Shown piece after piece: positions 1 to 6,655 of a stretch of DNA of 11,163 nt. Under the pieces are notes generated by a model that did not search any database, was not told the origin of the DNA, and saw only the letters and a program-made list of their open reading frames with translations. Source of the DNA: Candidatus Pacearchaeota archaeon (lineage in GTDB: Archaea > Nanobdellota > Nanobdellia > Pacearchaeales > GW2011-AR1); NCBI GenBank assembly GCA_014728565.1, contig WJLK01000062.1:1-11163 (forward strand), written 5' to 3'. Numbering within the stretch: the stretch's first letter is position 1; the number at the start of each line of letters is the position of its first letter. The translations under genes and the position numbers were made by a program.

Positions 1-1
1 T

Positions 2-133
2 ATTAATGCTATGCAAAAAGGAGGCATAGAACCAATTACAGAGGATGACCTTGATGTAATAATTGAGAAAAGTGAAAAAATATATGATAAATTATTTCCA
101 GAATTAGATAAAAAAATACAAAAACTTAATTAA
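2..133 (+). CDS. C-terminal end of an unrecognised protein (partial)
   Basis: An open frame enters from the left edge and ends at TAA 131-133. The 43 visible residues start INAMQKGGIEPITEDD and end DKKIQKLN. The segment is acidic then basic, reads as an amphipathic helix, and has no motif I recognise. An ATG at 11 could start a 40-codon peptide, but a gene cut by the window edge is more likely because the frame is open upstream of it. It lies 41 nt upstream of rpoK on the same strand. rpoK appears to have its own TATA box, so co-transcription is possible but not required. I assign no function. Confidence 0.5.
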   Translation: MNAMQKGGIEPITEDDLDVIIEKSEKIYDKLFPELDKKIQKLN

Positions 134-141
134 CCAGATAA

Positions 142-149
142 TTTATAAA
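142..149 (+). promoter_or_regulatory. TATA box of rpoK
   Basis: TTTATAAA is centred about 29 nt before the rpoK ATG. Archaeal transcription normally starts about 25 nt after the centre of the TATA box, so the mRNA would begin at about 170 with a leader of only a few bases. No Shine-Dalgarno sequence is present. Confidence 0.55.
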
Positions 150-174
150 CAGAAAATTTAATTTTTATAAGAGA

Positions 175-600
175 ATGGAAGAATTAGAAAAAAAATTCAC
201 AAGATATGAAATTGCTAGGATTCTTGGAGCTAGAAGTTTGCAGTTAGCAATGGATGCTCCTATCTTACTAAAACTCTCAAAAGAGGAAGAGGAGAAACTA
301 AATTATGACACTATGAAAATCTCTGAAAAGGAATTAAAAGCTGGTGTTTTGCCCATAACTGTTAAAAGACCTCTGCCTAAAAAATCAGAGAAGAATATTA
401 AAAAACTTTCAGAAAAAGAGATAAAAGAAAAATTAGAAAAAAAAGCTGAGGAAGAAAGAAGAGAAAAAGAAGAAGAGAAAAAGAAAGTTAAAGTAGAACA
501 AAAAGAGGAAAAGGAGATTATGGGAGAGGGTGAGATAATGGAAATGGCTAATCCAGAGGATGAGGTTGAAAAAGAAGGTCAGGAAAGAGAAGAGGTTTAA
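175..600 (+). CDS. rpoK: DNA-directed RNA polymerase subunit K (Rpo6/RpoK) with charged C-terminal extension
   Basis: This is the archaeal counterpart of eukaryotic Rpb6 and bacterial omega, a small subunit that clamps the largest polymerase subunit during assembly. The family signature is clear: residues 8-30 contain FTRYEIARILGARSLQLAMD, and about 55-68 contain GVLPITVKRPLPK, which together make the conserved Rpb6/RpoK fold. Family members are usually about 60-110 residues. Here the fold ends near residue 68 and is followed by about 70 residues made almost entirely of Lys and Glu, predicted to be helical or disordered. The start is the first ATG after a TATA box, giving a nearly leaderless mRNA. 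The gene ends 11 nt from the convergent rps2 gene. Linkage of rpoK to rps2 is common in archaea, though usually in the same orientation. Identification is strong; the role of the tail is unknown. Confidence 0.93.
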   Translation: MEELEKKFTRYEIARILGARSLQLAMDAPILLKLSKEEEEKLNYDTMKISEKELKAGVLPITVKRPLPKKSEKNIKKLSEKEIKEKLEKKAEEERREKEEEKKKVKVEQKEEKEIMGEGEIMEMANPEDEVEKEGQEREEV

Positions 601-611
601 ATATTCAATAA

Positions 612-1445
612 TTACTGAGATTCAAGATTGCCAGCAAAATCTTCAAGTTTTGCTTTAAAAGATATTTTCTTTTTCCTGCAATATTCTCTTGACAAAATGT
701 AAAGAATGCATCCTATTGATTTTCTTGATTTATTGTTACAAGGTACCAATCGTGTTATATAGTAAGTATAATTATTAGTATCACAAAGAGAAAGAATTGG
801 TTTTTTTAATCTCGCTGTATCATTTAGAGCATTTTTATCTATCCATGGATCACAAATAATTGTTAATTCTGCTTCAAAAAAATCTTCCAATGCTAAATTT
901 GTTGTTATGCCTGGAGGATATTTCTTTGTGAATGTTTTTATTCCTGTAACTTCTTGAAATTTTTCAGCAGCAATCCATCCAGCCTCCCTTTTACAGACAA
1001 GATAAACTTGTTCAGGTTCGTATTTAATCAAAAAATCAATTGCTTTCCTAAGTTTCTCATCAATAAGAGCAGTATTAATTACTGCCAATCCATCTGCTCT
1101 TCTTTTATAAACATATTTTCTCATGTGAGGTGTGATAACTTTTGTTCCTAGATGAACAGCACATTTGATATAATCCTCTAGAGGAATCAAAGTTTCTTTT
1201 TTATCAGAACTATTTTTTAATTTTATATTTTTTATTTCCTTTTTAACATCTTCTTTTGAAATTTTATCAGAAATCTCCTCAATCTCTTTTTCAGAGAGAT
1301 CACTATCTTTGATTTCCTCTATTAGTTTTTTTCCATCTATTTCACTCTCTTCATCCTTGGAGATTCTTTCATTAAGTTCCTGGACCAGACTCTTTAAAGA
1401 TTCTTTCTTAGATTTGCTTTCTTTATTTTTATCTGTTCCTGCCAT
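612..1445 (-). CDS. rps2: 30S ribosomal protein uS2 with long charged N-terminal extension
   Basis: uS2 is a small-subunit ribosomal protein. Residues about 86-270 give the archaeal uS2 core: LEDYIKCAVHLGTKVITPHM near 90-108, KRRADGLAVINTALIDEKLR, the central KYPPGITTN loop, and the LCDTNNYTYYITRLVPCNNKSRKSI signature, where archaeal/eukaryotic uS2 has a near-identical string. Archaeal uS2 is usually about 200-230 residues. Here the first about 85 residues form an extra region rich in Lys, Glu, Asp and Ser, with no recognisable domain. The start ATG lies about 25 nt after the centre of a TATA box, so the transcript is probably leaderless and the extension is likely to be translated. The gene is convergent with rpoK and divergent from the rRNA operon, separated from the latter by an inserted IS element. 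Confidence 0.95.
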   Translation of the reverse strand: MAGTDKNKESKSKKESLKSLVQELNERISKDEESEIDGKKLIEEIKDSDLSEKEIEEISDKISKEDVKKEIKNIKLKNSSDKKETLIPLEDYIKCAVHLGTKVITPHMRKYVYKRRADGLAVINTALIDEKLRKAIDFLIKYEPEQVYLVCKREAGWIAAEKFQEVTGIKTFTKKYPPGITTNLALEDFFEAELTIICDPWIDKNALNDTARLKKPILSLCDTNNYTYYITRLVPCNNKSRKSIGCILYILSREYCRKKKISFKAKLEDFAGNLESQ

Positions 1446-1466
1446 AAAAAATTTTACAGAAGATTG

Positions 1467-1474
1467 TTTATAAA
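1467..1474 (-). promoter_or_regulatory. TATA box of rps2
   Basis: TTTATAAA on the minus strand is centred 25 nt upstream of the rps2 ATG. That spacing places the transcription start on or beside the ATG, the expected layout of a leaderless archaeal gene. It is undisturbed by the IS, whose target duplication begins 45 nt further upstream. Confidence 0.7.
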
Positions 1475-1509
1475 GGTTTTGATTATCATCGACAATTTGT
1501 TATTATTGA

Positions 1510-2379
1510 TTATTGAATAATAAACGGGCTTTGGTGAATTCCTATAATAATCAAAGAAGATAAAATTATTTTTCTATCCACATTATAGGCTATTATTCTA
1601 ATCAACACCTCCTTTTTCTGAGATTCGTAACTTTTGCTTAAGATAAAACTTTCATATTTCCTTTTGATAACACTAAACACTGTCCCAACCTTGCTTCTTT
1701 GATGATAGATCTTCTTATCAAATTTTAATTTAACACCATTGTGATAAGTGGCTCCGCTTGTTTTTCTTAAAGGGATATGAGGATGAGCCTTCATCTGCCT
1801 AAGGACAAAGTATCTGTTAGCTCTAGAGTCATAGCCTTTGTCTGCTACAACAAATTTGCAATTAATATTCTTCATCACAGGTTTGAAATCTATGTTATCA
1901 TTTCTCGGACCTAGCCTTATCTTTTGAGACAAAATGTATTGAGTATCTGTACAAATTGCCAAACTCACCTTAAGATATCTTCGGTGTTTTCTTTTATCTT
2001 GACTATTCCAGGCGGTTGCATAGTGATAACTCATATGAGTTGTTTCAAACCCCGAGGCGTCTATCGCTGCAGTATTAACTCGCTTTTTACATAGCAATGA
2101 ATCAAGCAAAGGTGCCTCAAGTCTTTTATGAAACTTAACCAATGTGGAGTGATCAGGTACCCTTGTCAATCCAATTAGAGCTCTCGCTAAGGCACTAAAT
2201 CTAAAGAACTTCACAATCCCCCTATATGTCATTCTCATCTTCTGTTTGAAGATAAGTATAATCATCTTTTGATGATTATCATAAATCTTGTTAGAAAACT
2301 TGGAATTGAACATTGGAAGTTGACCAACAAGCTGTCTGGCAGAAACCAGAAATCTTTTAAGTTCAGATATCTTTTTCAT
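1510..2379 (-). CDS. IS5-family DDE transposase, probably inactive (third catalytic residue replaced)
   Basis: The 289-residue protein has an N-terminal part (1-100, with VPDHSTLVKFHKRL, the usual IS5 helical region) followed by an RNase H-like catalytic domain. The first acidic residue is D107 in AIDASGF and the second is D180 in VVADKGYDS. The usual third motif near the C-terminus is RxxVETVFSxIKRK; here it reads QRSKVGTVFSVIKRKY, so residue 232 (codon GGG, 1684-1686) is Gly where Glu is expected. That should abolish strand transfer unless it is a sequencing error. The stop codon lies 15-17 bases outside the left inverted repeat, so the last few residues come from target DNA. A GAGGT Shine-Dalgarno sequence sits 8 nt before the ATG, and a TATA-like box lies in the right end of the IS. 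Confidence 0.88.
   Translation of the reverse strand: MKKISELKRFLVSARQLVGQLPMFNSKFSNKIYDNHQKMIILIFKQKMRMTYRGIVKFFRFSALARALIGLTRVPDHSTLVKFHKRLEAPLLDSLLCKKRVNTAAIDASGFETTHMSYHYATAWNSQDKRKHRRYLKVSLAICTDTQYILSQKIRLGPRNDNIDFKPVMKNINCKFVVADKGYDSRANRYFVLRQMKAHPHIPLRKTSGATYHNGVKLKFDKKIYHQRSKVGTVFSVIKRKYESFILSKSYESQKKEVLIRIIAYNVDRKIILSSLIIIGIHQSPFIIQ
1519..1526. repeat. 8-bp target site duplication, left copy (AATAAACG)
   Basis: AATAAACG abuts the left inverted repeat of the IS element and is repeated exactly at 2446-2453. The match covers eight bases and stops exactly at the element ends. Eight-bp duplications are known for the ISH1 group of the IS5 family. Confidence 0.93.
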
Positions 2380-2445
2380 TTTGGCTTACCTCTTTTTAGT
2401 TAAAAGTAGTAAGCCACCTTATTTTATAATGGTTTCACCAAAGCC
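1527..2445 (-). mobile_element. IS5-family insertion sequence (ISH1-group-like), 919 bp
   Basis: The ends carry 12-bp perfect inverted repeats: GGCTTTGGTGAA at 1527-1538 and its reverse complement at 2434-2445. Similarity fades after base 12. Eight-bp direct repeats AATAAACG flank it at 1519-1526 and 2446-2453. One transposase gene reads leftward and fills the element. Single-ORF architecture, DDE transposase type and 8-bp duplication all fit the ISH1 group of the IS5 family, which is known mainly from archaea. Perfect terminal repeats and duplication suggest recent arrival. It sits between the divergent rps2 and rRNA promoters, with its right edge 13 bp from the rRNA TATA box. The subgroup is inferred from duplication length and motif style, not from a database match. 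Confidence 0.9.
2388..2392 (-). promoter_or_regulatory. Shine-Dalgarno site of the IS5 transposase
   Basis: GAGGT, 8 nt before the ATG, is complementary to ACCTC in the 3' end of this window's own 16S (ATCACCTCCT). It is notable because rpoK, rps2 and the HAD-GH15 gene show TATA spacing for leaderless or near-leaderless mRNAs and lack such a site. Confidence 0.7.
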
Positions 2446-2453
2446 AATAAACG
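2446..2453. repeat. 8-bp target site duplication, right copy (AATAAACG)
   Basis: Exact copy of 1519-1526, abutting the right inverted repeat. It ends 5 bp before the first rRNA TATA box, so the duplication rebuilt part of the sequence upstream of the promoter. Confidence 0.93.
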
Positions 2454-2458
2454 AAAGC

Positions 2459-2466
2459 TTTATAAA
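2459..2466 (+). promoter_or_regulatory. rRNA operon promoter, upstream TATA box
   Basis: TTTATAAA with the purine-rich GAAAGC directly before it, where the TFB recognition element belongs. A start about 25 nt downstream (about 2488) would place the whole 5' arm of the 16S processing stem (from 2501) inside the transcript, which makes this the favoured promoter. The IS target duplication ends 5 bp upstream. Confidence 0.65.
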
Positions 2467-2484
2467 AGATGTTGTTAATAACAA

Positions 2485-2492
2485 TTTATAAA
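2485..2492 (+). promoter_or_regulatory. Possible second rRNA TATA box
   Basis: A second TTTATAAA lies 26 bp after the first. A start about 25 nt later (about 2514) would fall just after the outer arm of the 16S processing stem (2501-2512) and so delete it. It could be a weaker promoter or simply an AT-rich initiation region. Confidence 0.35.
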
Positions 2493-2500
2493 ATGTCAAT

Positions 2501-2563
2501 TGTCTTAACTAGGATGATTACCTTAAACATACTTACGTTAAGGTAGGATGTAATAGAGTAGTC
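2501..2563 (+). other. 16S rRNA processing stem, 5' strand (two segments plus an inserted hairpin)
   Basis: TGTCTTAACTAG (2501-2512) and TAATAGAGTAGTC (2551-2563) are the exact complements of two adjoining segments downstream of 16S, 4101-4112 and 4088-4100. The 38 nt between the two segments fold on their own: TACCTTAA 2519-2526 pairs with TTAAGGTA 2538-2545. The structure is therefore a three-way junction closing the 16S precursor. Confidence 0.8.
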
Positions 2564-2619
2564 TAACTAGTTACTATACTTCTAATTAATAAAGATTTTA
2601 GGATTTTTTAATCATAAAT

Positions 2620-4057
2620 TAAATCCAGTTTATCCTGCTGGCGGGTGCAGCTATCTGGTTCATAATTAGGCATGCAAGTCTTTCGCGAGAGGGCGAACTG
2701 CTCAGTAACACGTAGCTAACCTACTCTTAGGTCAGGGATAACCTCGGGAAACTGAGTATAACACCTGATAGGAAATAATTCTTGGAATAGGATATTTCTG
2801 AAACTCGAGCCTAAGAATGGGGCTGCGGCTGATTAGGTAGTTGTTGGTGTAAAGGACTAACAAGCCGATAATCAGTAAGGGTTCTTAACGGAAAAGCCCT
2901 GAGAAGGAATCTGAGACACTATTCCTAGCTCTACGGGGTGCAGCAGCTGAGGAAATTCTACAATGCTCGAAAGAGTGATAGAGCGAACCAGAGTGTTTCT
3001 CTTTGAGAAACTTTTTTCTGCTTTAAAAAGGCAGACGAATAAGGACTGGGTAAGACCGGTGCCAGCCGCCGCGGTAATACCGGCGGTCCGAGTTGCATCC
3101 TCATTTATTAGGTCTAAAACATCCGTAGCTTGTTTTACAAGTCTCTTGTGAAATCTCATGTCTCAAGCATGAGGCGTGCAAGAGATACTGTATAACTAGA
3201 GACCGGAAGACGTAAGGAGTACGATCAAGGTAGCGGTAAAATGTGTTAATCTTAATCGGACTAACAATGGCGAAGGCACCTTACGAGTACGGATCTGACA
3301 GTGAGGGATGAAGGCTAGGGGCGCAAAAGGGATTAGATACCCCCGTAGTCCTAGCAGTAAACACTGCTCACTAAACATCGGTACCTCCTAGAGAGGTATC
3401 GGTGCTGCAGGGAAGCCGAAGAGTGAGCTACCTGGGAAGTATAGTCGCAAGGCCGAAACTTAAAGGAATTGGCGGGGAGGCACTACAACGGGTGACGCGT
3501 GCGGTTTAATTAGACTCTACACCGTGAATCTTACCAGGAGCGACAGCAGAATGAAGGTCAGTCTGAAGGGCTTACCTGACACGCTGAGAGGAGCTGCATG
3601 GCCGACATAAGCCTGTGCCGTGAGGTGACTTGTTAAATCAAGTAACAGGCGAGACCCCCATATCTAATTTCTACGCAAGAGCACATTAGATAGACTGCCT
3701 TGGTAACAAGGAGGAAGGTGGGGACTATGTTAGGTGGGTACAGCCCAAACCCCCTGGGCGACACGCGCGCGGCAATGTCACATTCAATGAGATGCGACTC
3801 TGAAAAGAGAAGCTAATCTCCTAAAGTGTGGCCTAGTTCAAATTGAGGTTTGTAACTCAACCTCATGACGATGGAATCCGTAGTAATCGTTCGTTATCAA
3901 CCAACGGTGAATATGTCACGGCCTCTTGCACACACTGCCCGTCAAACCAACCGAGTTATGCTTTGGCGAGGCTCTTCGGAGACAAACCTCGGTATGACAA
4001 GGTAGGTTAAGTCGTCACAAGGTATCTGTAGGGGAACCTGCAGAGGGATCACCTCCT
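2620..4057 (+). rRNA. 16S ribosomal RNA
   Basis: Small-subunit rRNA of about 1,440 nt. The 5' region holds TCCAGTTTATCCTGCTGGCGG (archaeal TCCGGTTGATCCTGCCGG), followed by GTGCCAGCCGCCGCGGTAATA at 3060, ATTAGATACCCCCGTAGTCC at 3331, GGAATTGGCGGGGAGGCAC at 3465, and the 3' end GGGGAACCTGC...ATCACCTCCT ending at 4057. Several usually invariant sites are altered, including GTCGTCACAAGG where GTCGTAACAAGG is normal, and a paired exchange in helix 35 (GCCTGT/ACAGGC). The ACGGGTGACGCGTGCGGTTTAATTAGA stretch resembles DPANN archaea. No intron is seen. The 5' end is approximate (a few nt either way); the 3' end is set by the anti-Shine-Dalgarno sequence. Confidence 0.96.
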
Positions 4058-4087
4058 ATAAAATTAAAGAAGATAGTCGTGGATGAT

Positions 4088-4112
4088 GACTACTCTATTA
4101 CTAGTTAAGACA
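4088..4112 (+). other. 16S rRNA processing stem, 3' strand
   Basis: Twenty-five continuous bases: GACTACTCTATTA (4088-4100) pairs with 2551-2563, and CTAGTTAAGACA (4101-4112) pairs with 2501-2512, all Watson-Crick. Archaeal pre-16S is cut within such stems by the splicing endonuclease at bulge-helix-bulge motifs. A short inner helix ATAGT 4073-4077 / ACTAT 2573-2577 is also possible, but I could not build a canonical bulge-helix-bulge between them. Confidence 0.8.
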
Positions 4113-4126
4113 TGTGCTACGGACGC

Positions 4127-4197
4127 GGGCCTGTAGTACAATGGTAGTGCACCTCGTTTGCAACGAGGAAACCCGTGTTCGATTCACGGCAGGTCCA
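4127..4197 (+). tRNA. tRNA-Ala (anticodon TGC)
   Basis: A complete 71-nt cloverleaf in the 16S-23S spacer, the usual place for tRNA-Ala in archaea. The acceptor GGGCCTG pairs with CAGGTCC and includes the G3.U70 wobble that identifies tRNA-Ala. The D stem is GTAC/GTGC. The anticodon stem CCTCG/CGAGG encloses loop TTTGCAA, with TGC at 4159-4161. The T arm is CCGTG-TTCGATT-CACGG and the discriminator base is A. No intron is present and CCA is not encoded. Confidence 0.97.
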
Positions 4198-4501
4198 TTA
4201 AAGATTTAGAAAACATCAAAAATCGAAAGATTTTTGTGCCCAGAAAATTTAGATAAGCAAAGAAAAATTTTCTGAGTCTTTAAACAAAGCAAGCTTTTGG
4301 AAAAAGTTTGACTAAAACATACTGTAAAAATTTAGAAAATATTAAATAAAAATCATGTTCAACAAAATCAGTTGAAATCAAACTAGGGAAAATCTCAAGC
4401 CCTTGAAAAAGATTTTGAGGGTTAATGAAAGAAATTTCCCTATACATTATGAAGTCCTGAATGAAAAATTTCAGGATGGAGTGGAGATGATATTCATCAA
4501 T
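4198..4501 (+). other. Highly structured tRNA-23S internal transcribed spacer
   Basis: About 300 nt with no gene that I can support, but rich in hairpins. Directly after the tRNA, TTAAAGA 4198-4204 pairs with TCTTTAA 4277-4283 and encloses two hairpins: AAAAATC-GAAA-GATTTTT (4218-4235) and CAGAAAATTT 4241-4250 / AAATTTTCTG 4265-4274. Further on are TTCAAC 4358-4363 / GTTGAA 4371-4376, TAGGGAAA 4384-4391 / TTTCCCTA 4435-4442, TCCTGAA 4455-4461 / TTCAGGA 4470-4476, and GATGA-TAT-TCATC near 4486-4498. It may be only precursor structure or may hold an undescribed RNA. Confidence 0.5.
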
Positions 4502-4555
4502 GATACAGGTAGAGAGCAGTCTTAGCTTTGCATTTAATGATTTTTCTTAAAAATC
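4502..4555 (+). other. 23S rRNA processing stem, 5' strand
   Basis: 4502-4523 is the exact complement of 8259-8280 (22 bp) and 4541-4555 of 8238-8252 (15 bp). Between them the 5' strand has AGC (3 nt), then TTTG (4527-4530), which can pair with CAAA at 8255-8258, then ten more bases. A 3-nt bulge next to a 4-bp helix is half of the archaeal bulge-helix-bulge motif; the other side is irregular (2 nt against 10). Confidence 0.85.
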
Positions 4556-6626
4556 TGTTTTTATTACTGTTAGACGGATAGCTTGGTTTAAGTTGTGATG
4601 AAGGACGTGACAAGCTGCGATAAGCCTGGGGGATTTGCAAGTGAGATTTGATCCCAGGATCTCCGAATGTGGCAACATATTTAATCCGAGAGGATAATTA
4701 ACGCTGGGAATTGAAACATCTTAGTACCAGCAGGAAAAGAAAACAACATGTGATATCCCTAGTAGCAGCGAGCGAAAAGGATACAGGGCAAACTGAATCT
4801 TCTTCTGAAAGGGGGAAAGAGATGTGGTGGGTTATTGGTCCTAAGTCAGTGAGTTGAAATTCTCTGGAAAGAGATGCCTTAGAGAGTGAGAGCCTCGTAA
4901 ATGAAATTGATATGGATACACCTAAAAAGAGTAGTATCTCCTGGATTGGAGATATGAATGTGGCAGAATTAACTGCCAACCCTAAATATTAACTTAAGTC
5001 CGATAGCGTACTAGTACCGCGAGGGAAAGCTGAAAAGAACCCTTAATAGGGAGTTAAAAGACTTGAAATCTAACAGTTACAGTTTGTTACTGCTCTTTCT
5101 TTTTAAGTGAGAGTTGTAACGTACGTCTTGAAAAACGGGCCAGGGAGTTTATTTAAGTGGCGAGATTAACTAAAGGCAGTCGTAGCTAAAGCAAGTATGA
5201 AAATGCGTCAGTCACTTGAATAAGACCTGAAGCCAGATGATCTAATCGTGAGCACGGTGAAGTTTTCCGAAAGGAAAATGGAGGCCGGAACCGTTGTTGT
5301 GGACATGCACTTGGATGACTTGCGATTAGGGGTGAAAAGCCTATCTAATCTGGCAATGGCTGGTTCCTGTTGAAATATGCCTACGTATAGTCTCATCTAA
5401 TAATTTTCTTACGGTGTAGAGATACGGATAGGTCGTGCAGAGGGCTTTTCCTACGGCGAACTTTCCAACTCAGAAATTGTAAGATGTTTAAGATGGGAAA
5501 CAGGGTCAGCGCGTAAGGCGCTGTTCCGAGACCCGAACAAGGGAGACTGCGGTTAAGGTCCTAAAATGCATATTAAGTGTATCAAAAGGAGTCTTAAACC
5601 TGAGACAGTGGGGAGGTAGACATAGAAGCCGTCATCCTTTAAAGAAAGCGTAACAGCTCACCTATCGAGGTTTGAGGCCCTGAAAATGGACGGGGCTAAA
5701 ATATGTTACCGATACCGCAGAGGCACTCTTTTGAGTGTTCTAGTAAACAGGCGTCCTTTTTGCGCAGAAGTTTTTCCTAGAGGAAAGGTGGAGCAAGAAG
5801 GAATGAGAATCCTGGTAGGAGTAAGAACAAATTTTGCTGAGAATCGCAAAATGTCGTAAGGGCAAGGTTTCCTTGACAATAACAATTAATCAAGGGTTAG
5901 TCGGCTCCTAAGTTGTACCCTAACCGAGTACTACGATGGATAACAGGTTAATATTCCTGTACTATTCAAGTTCGCTTAAGGTATGGTTCTTCTTCAGGAT
6001 AAGCGGAATTCCGAAAGGAAGTCTTCACAGATAAAGCTGGGGAGTGTAATGCTTAGATCCAGAAGAATTTGTGATGTGAAAATCGTTGATTCCAGGAGAC
6101 AGTGAAAAGATCATACCTAGAATTTGTATAGCCGTACCCAGAATCGACACAGATGCCCTAGCTGAGAAAGCTAAGACATGAAAGTTCAATCCAGTTAAGG
6201 GAATTCGGCAAGTTGGCCCTTTAGCTTAGGTAGAAGGGGTGTCTATCTTTGTCTTTTTGGAAACATGAGGGCATTGATAGATCTCAGTAACAAAGATGGT
6301 TCGACTGTTTATCAAAAACATAGCCGGTTGCTAATCTGAAAAGACTTGTATAATCGGTGAGACCTGTCCAGTGGTGGTGTTTGAAACTCTTTTTCAAGGG
6401 AGCTAAGACCCATCAAACGGCGGGCCTAATTCCTGAGGCTCTTAAGGTTAAGTATGTTTACTTACGTTCGAACGCTAGCCTTAAGAATAAAAAATTTGGC
6501 TATATGCTGGAAAGTCTGGGTATCCCAAACTACTACGATAATTACTTATAATTAGTTCGTGTGAAAATGTTGTGGGTGATGCAGATAATCAGCAGGAAAG
6601 ACTAGAATTGATTAATTGCATAAATC

Positions 6627-6634
6627 TTTATAAA
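6627..6634 (+). promoter_or_regulatory. Archaeal TATA box inside the intron, for the endonuclease gene
   Basis: TTTATAAA lies in the P6 loop, 25 nt (centre) before the ATG at 6656. This is the same spacing as for rps2, so the endonuclease would have a leaderless mRNA made independently of rRNA transcription. Confidence 0.6.
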
Positions 6635-6655
6635 AATTAACATATTCTAATGTTA

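Noticed and set aside
2872..3378. ORFs overlapping the 16S gene
   Set aside because: They are translations of conserved 16S sequence, such as the 530 loop region.
2564..4087. Canonical bulge-helix-bulge in the inner part of the 16S processing stem
   Set aside because: The bases between the 13-bp helix and the ACTAT/ATAGT helix do not give two 3-nt bulges around a 4-bp helix in any register I tried.
4698..4979. 93-codon minus-strand ORF in the 5' part of 23S
   Set aside because: It falls within 23S domain I sequence and has no recognisable protein features.
6357..6551. 64-codon ORF on the + strand
   Set aside because: It spans the 23S exon 1/intron boundary and overlaps P1, P3, P4 and P5; it is a chance frame in structured RNA.
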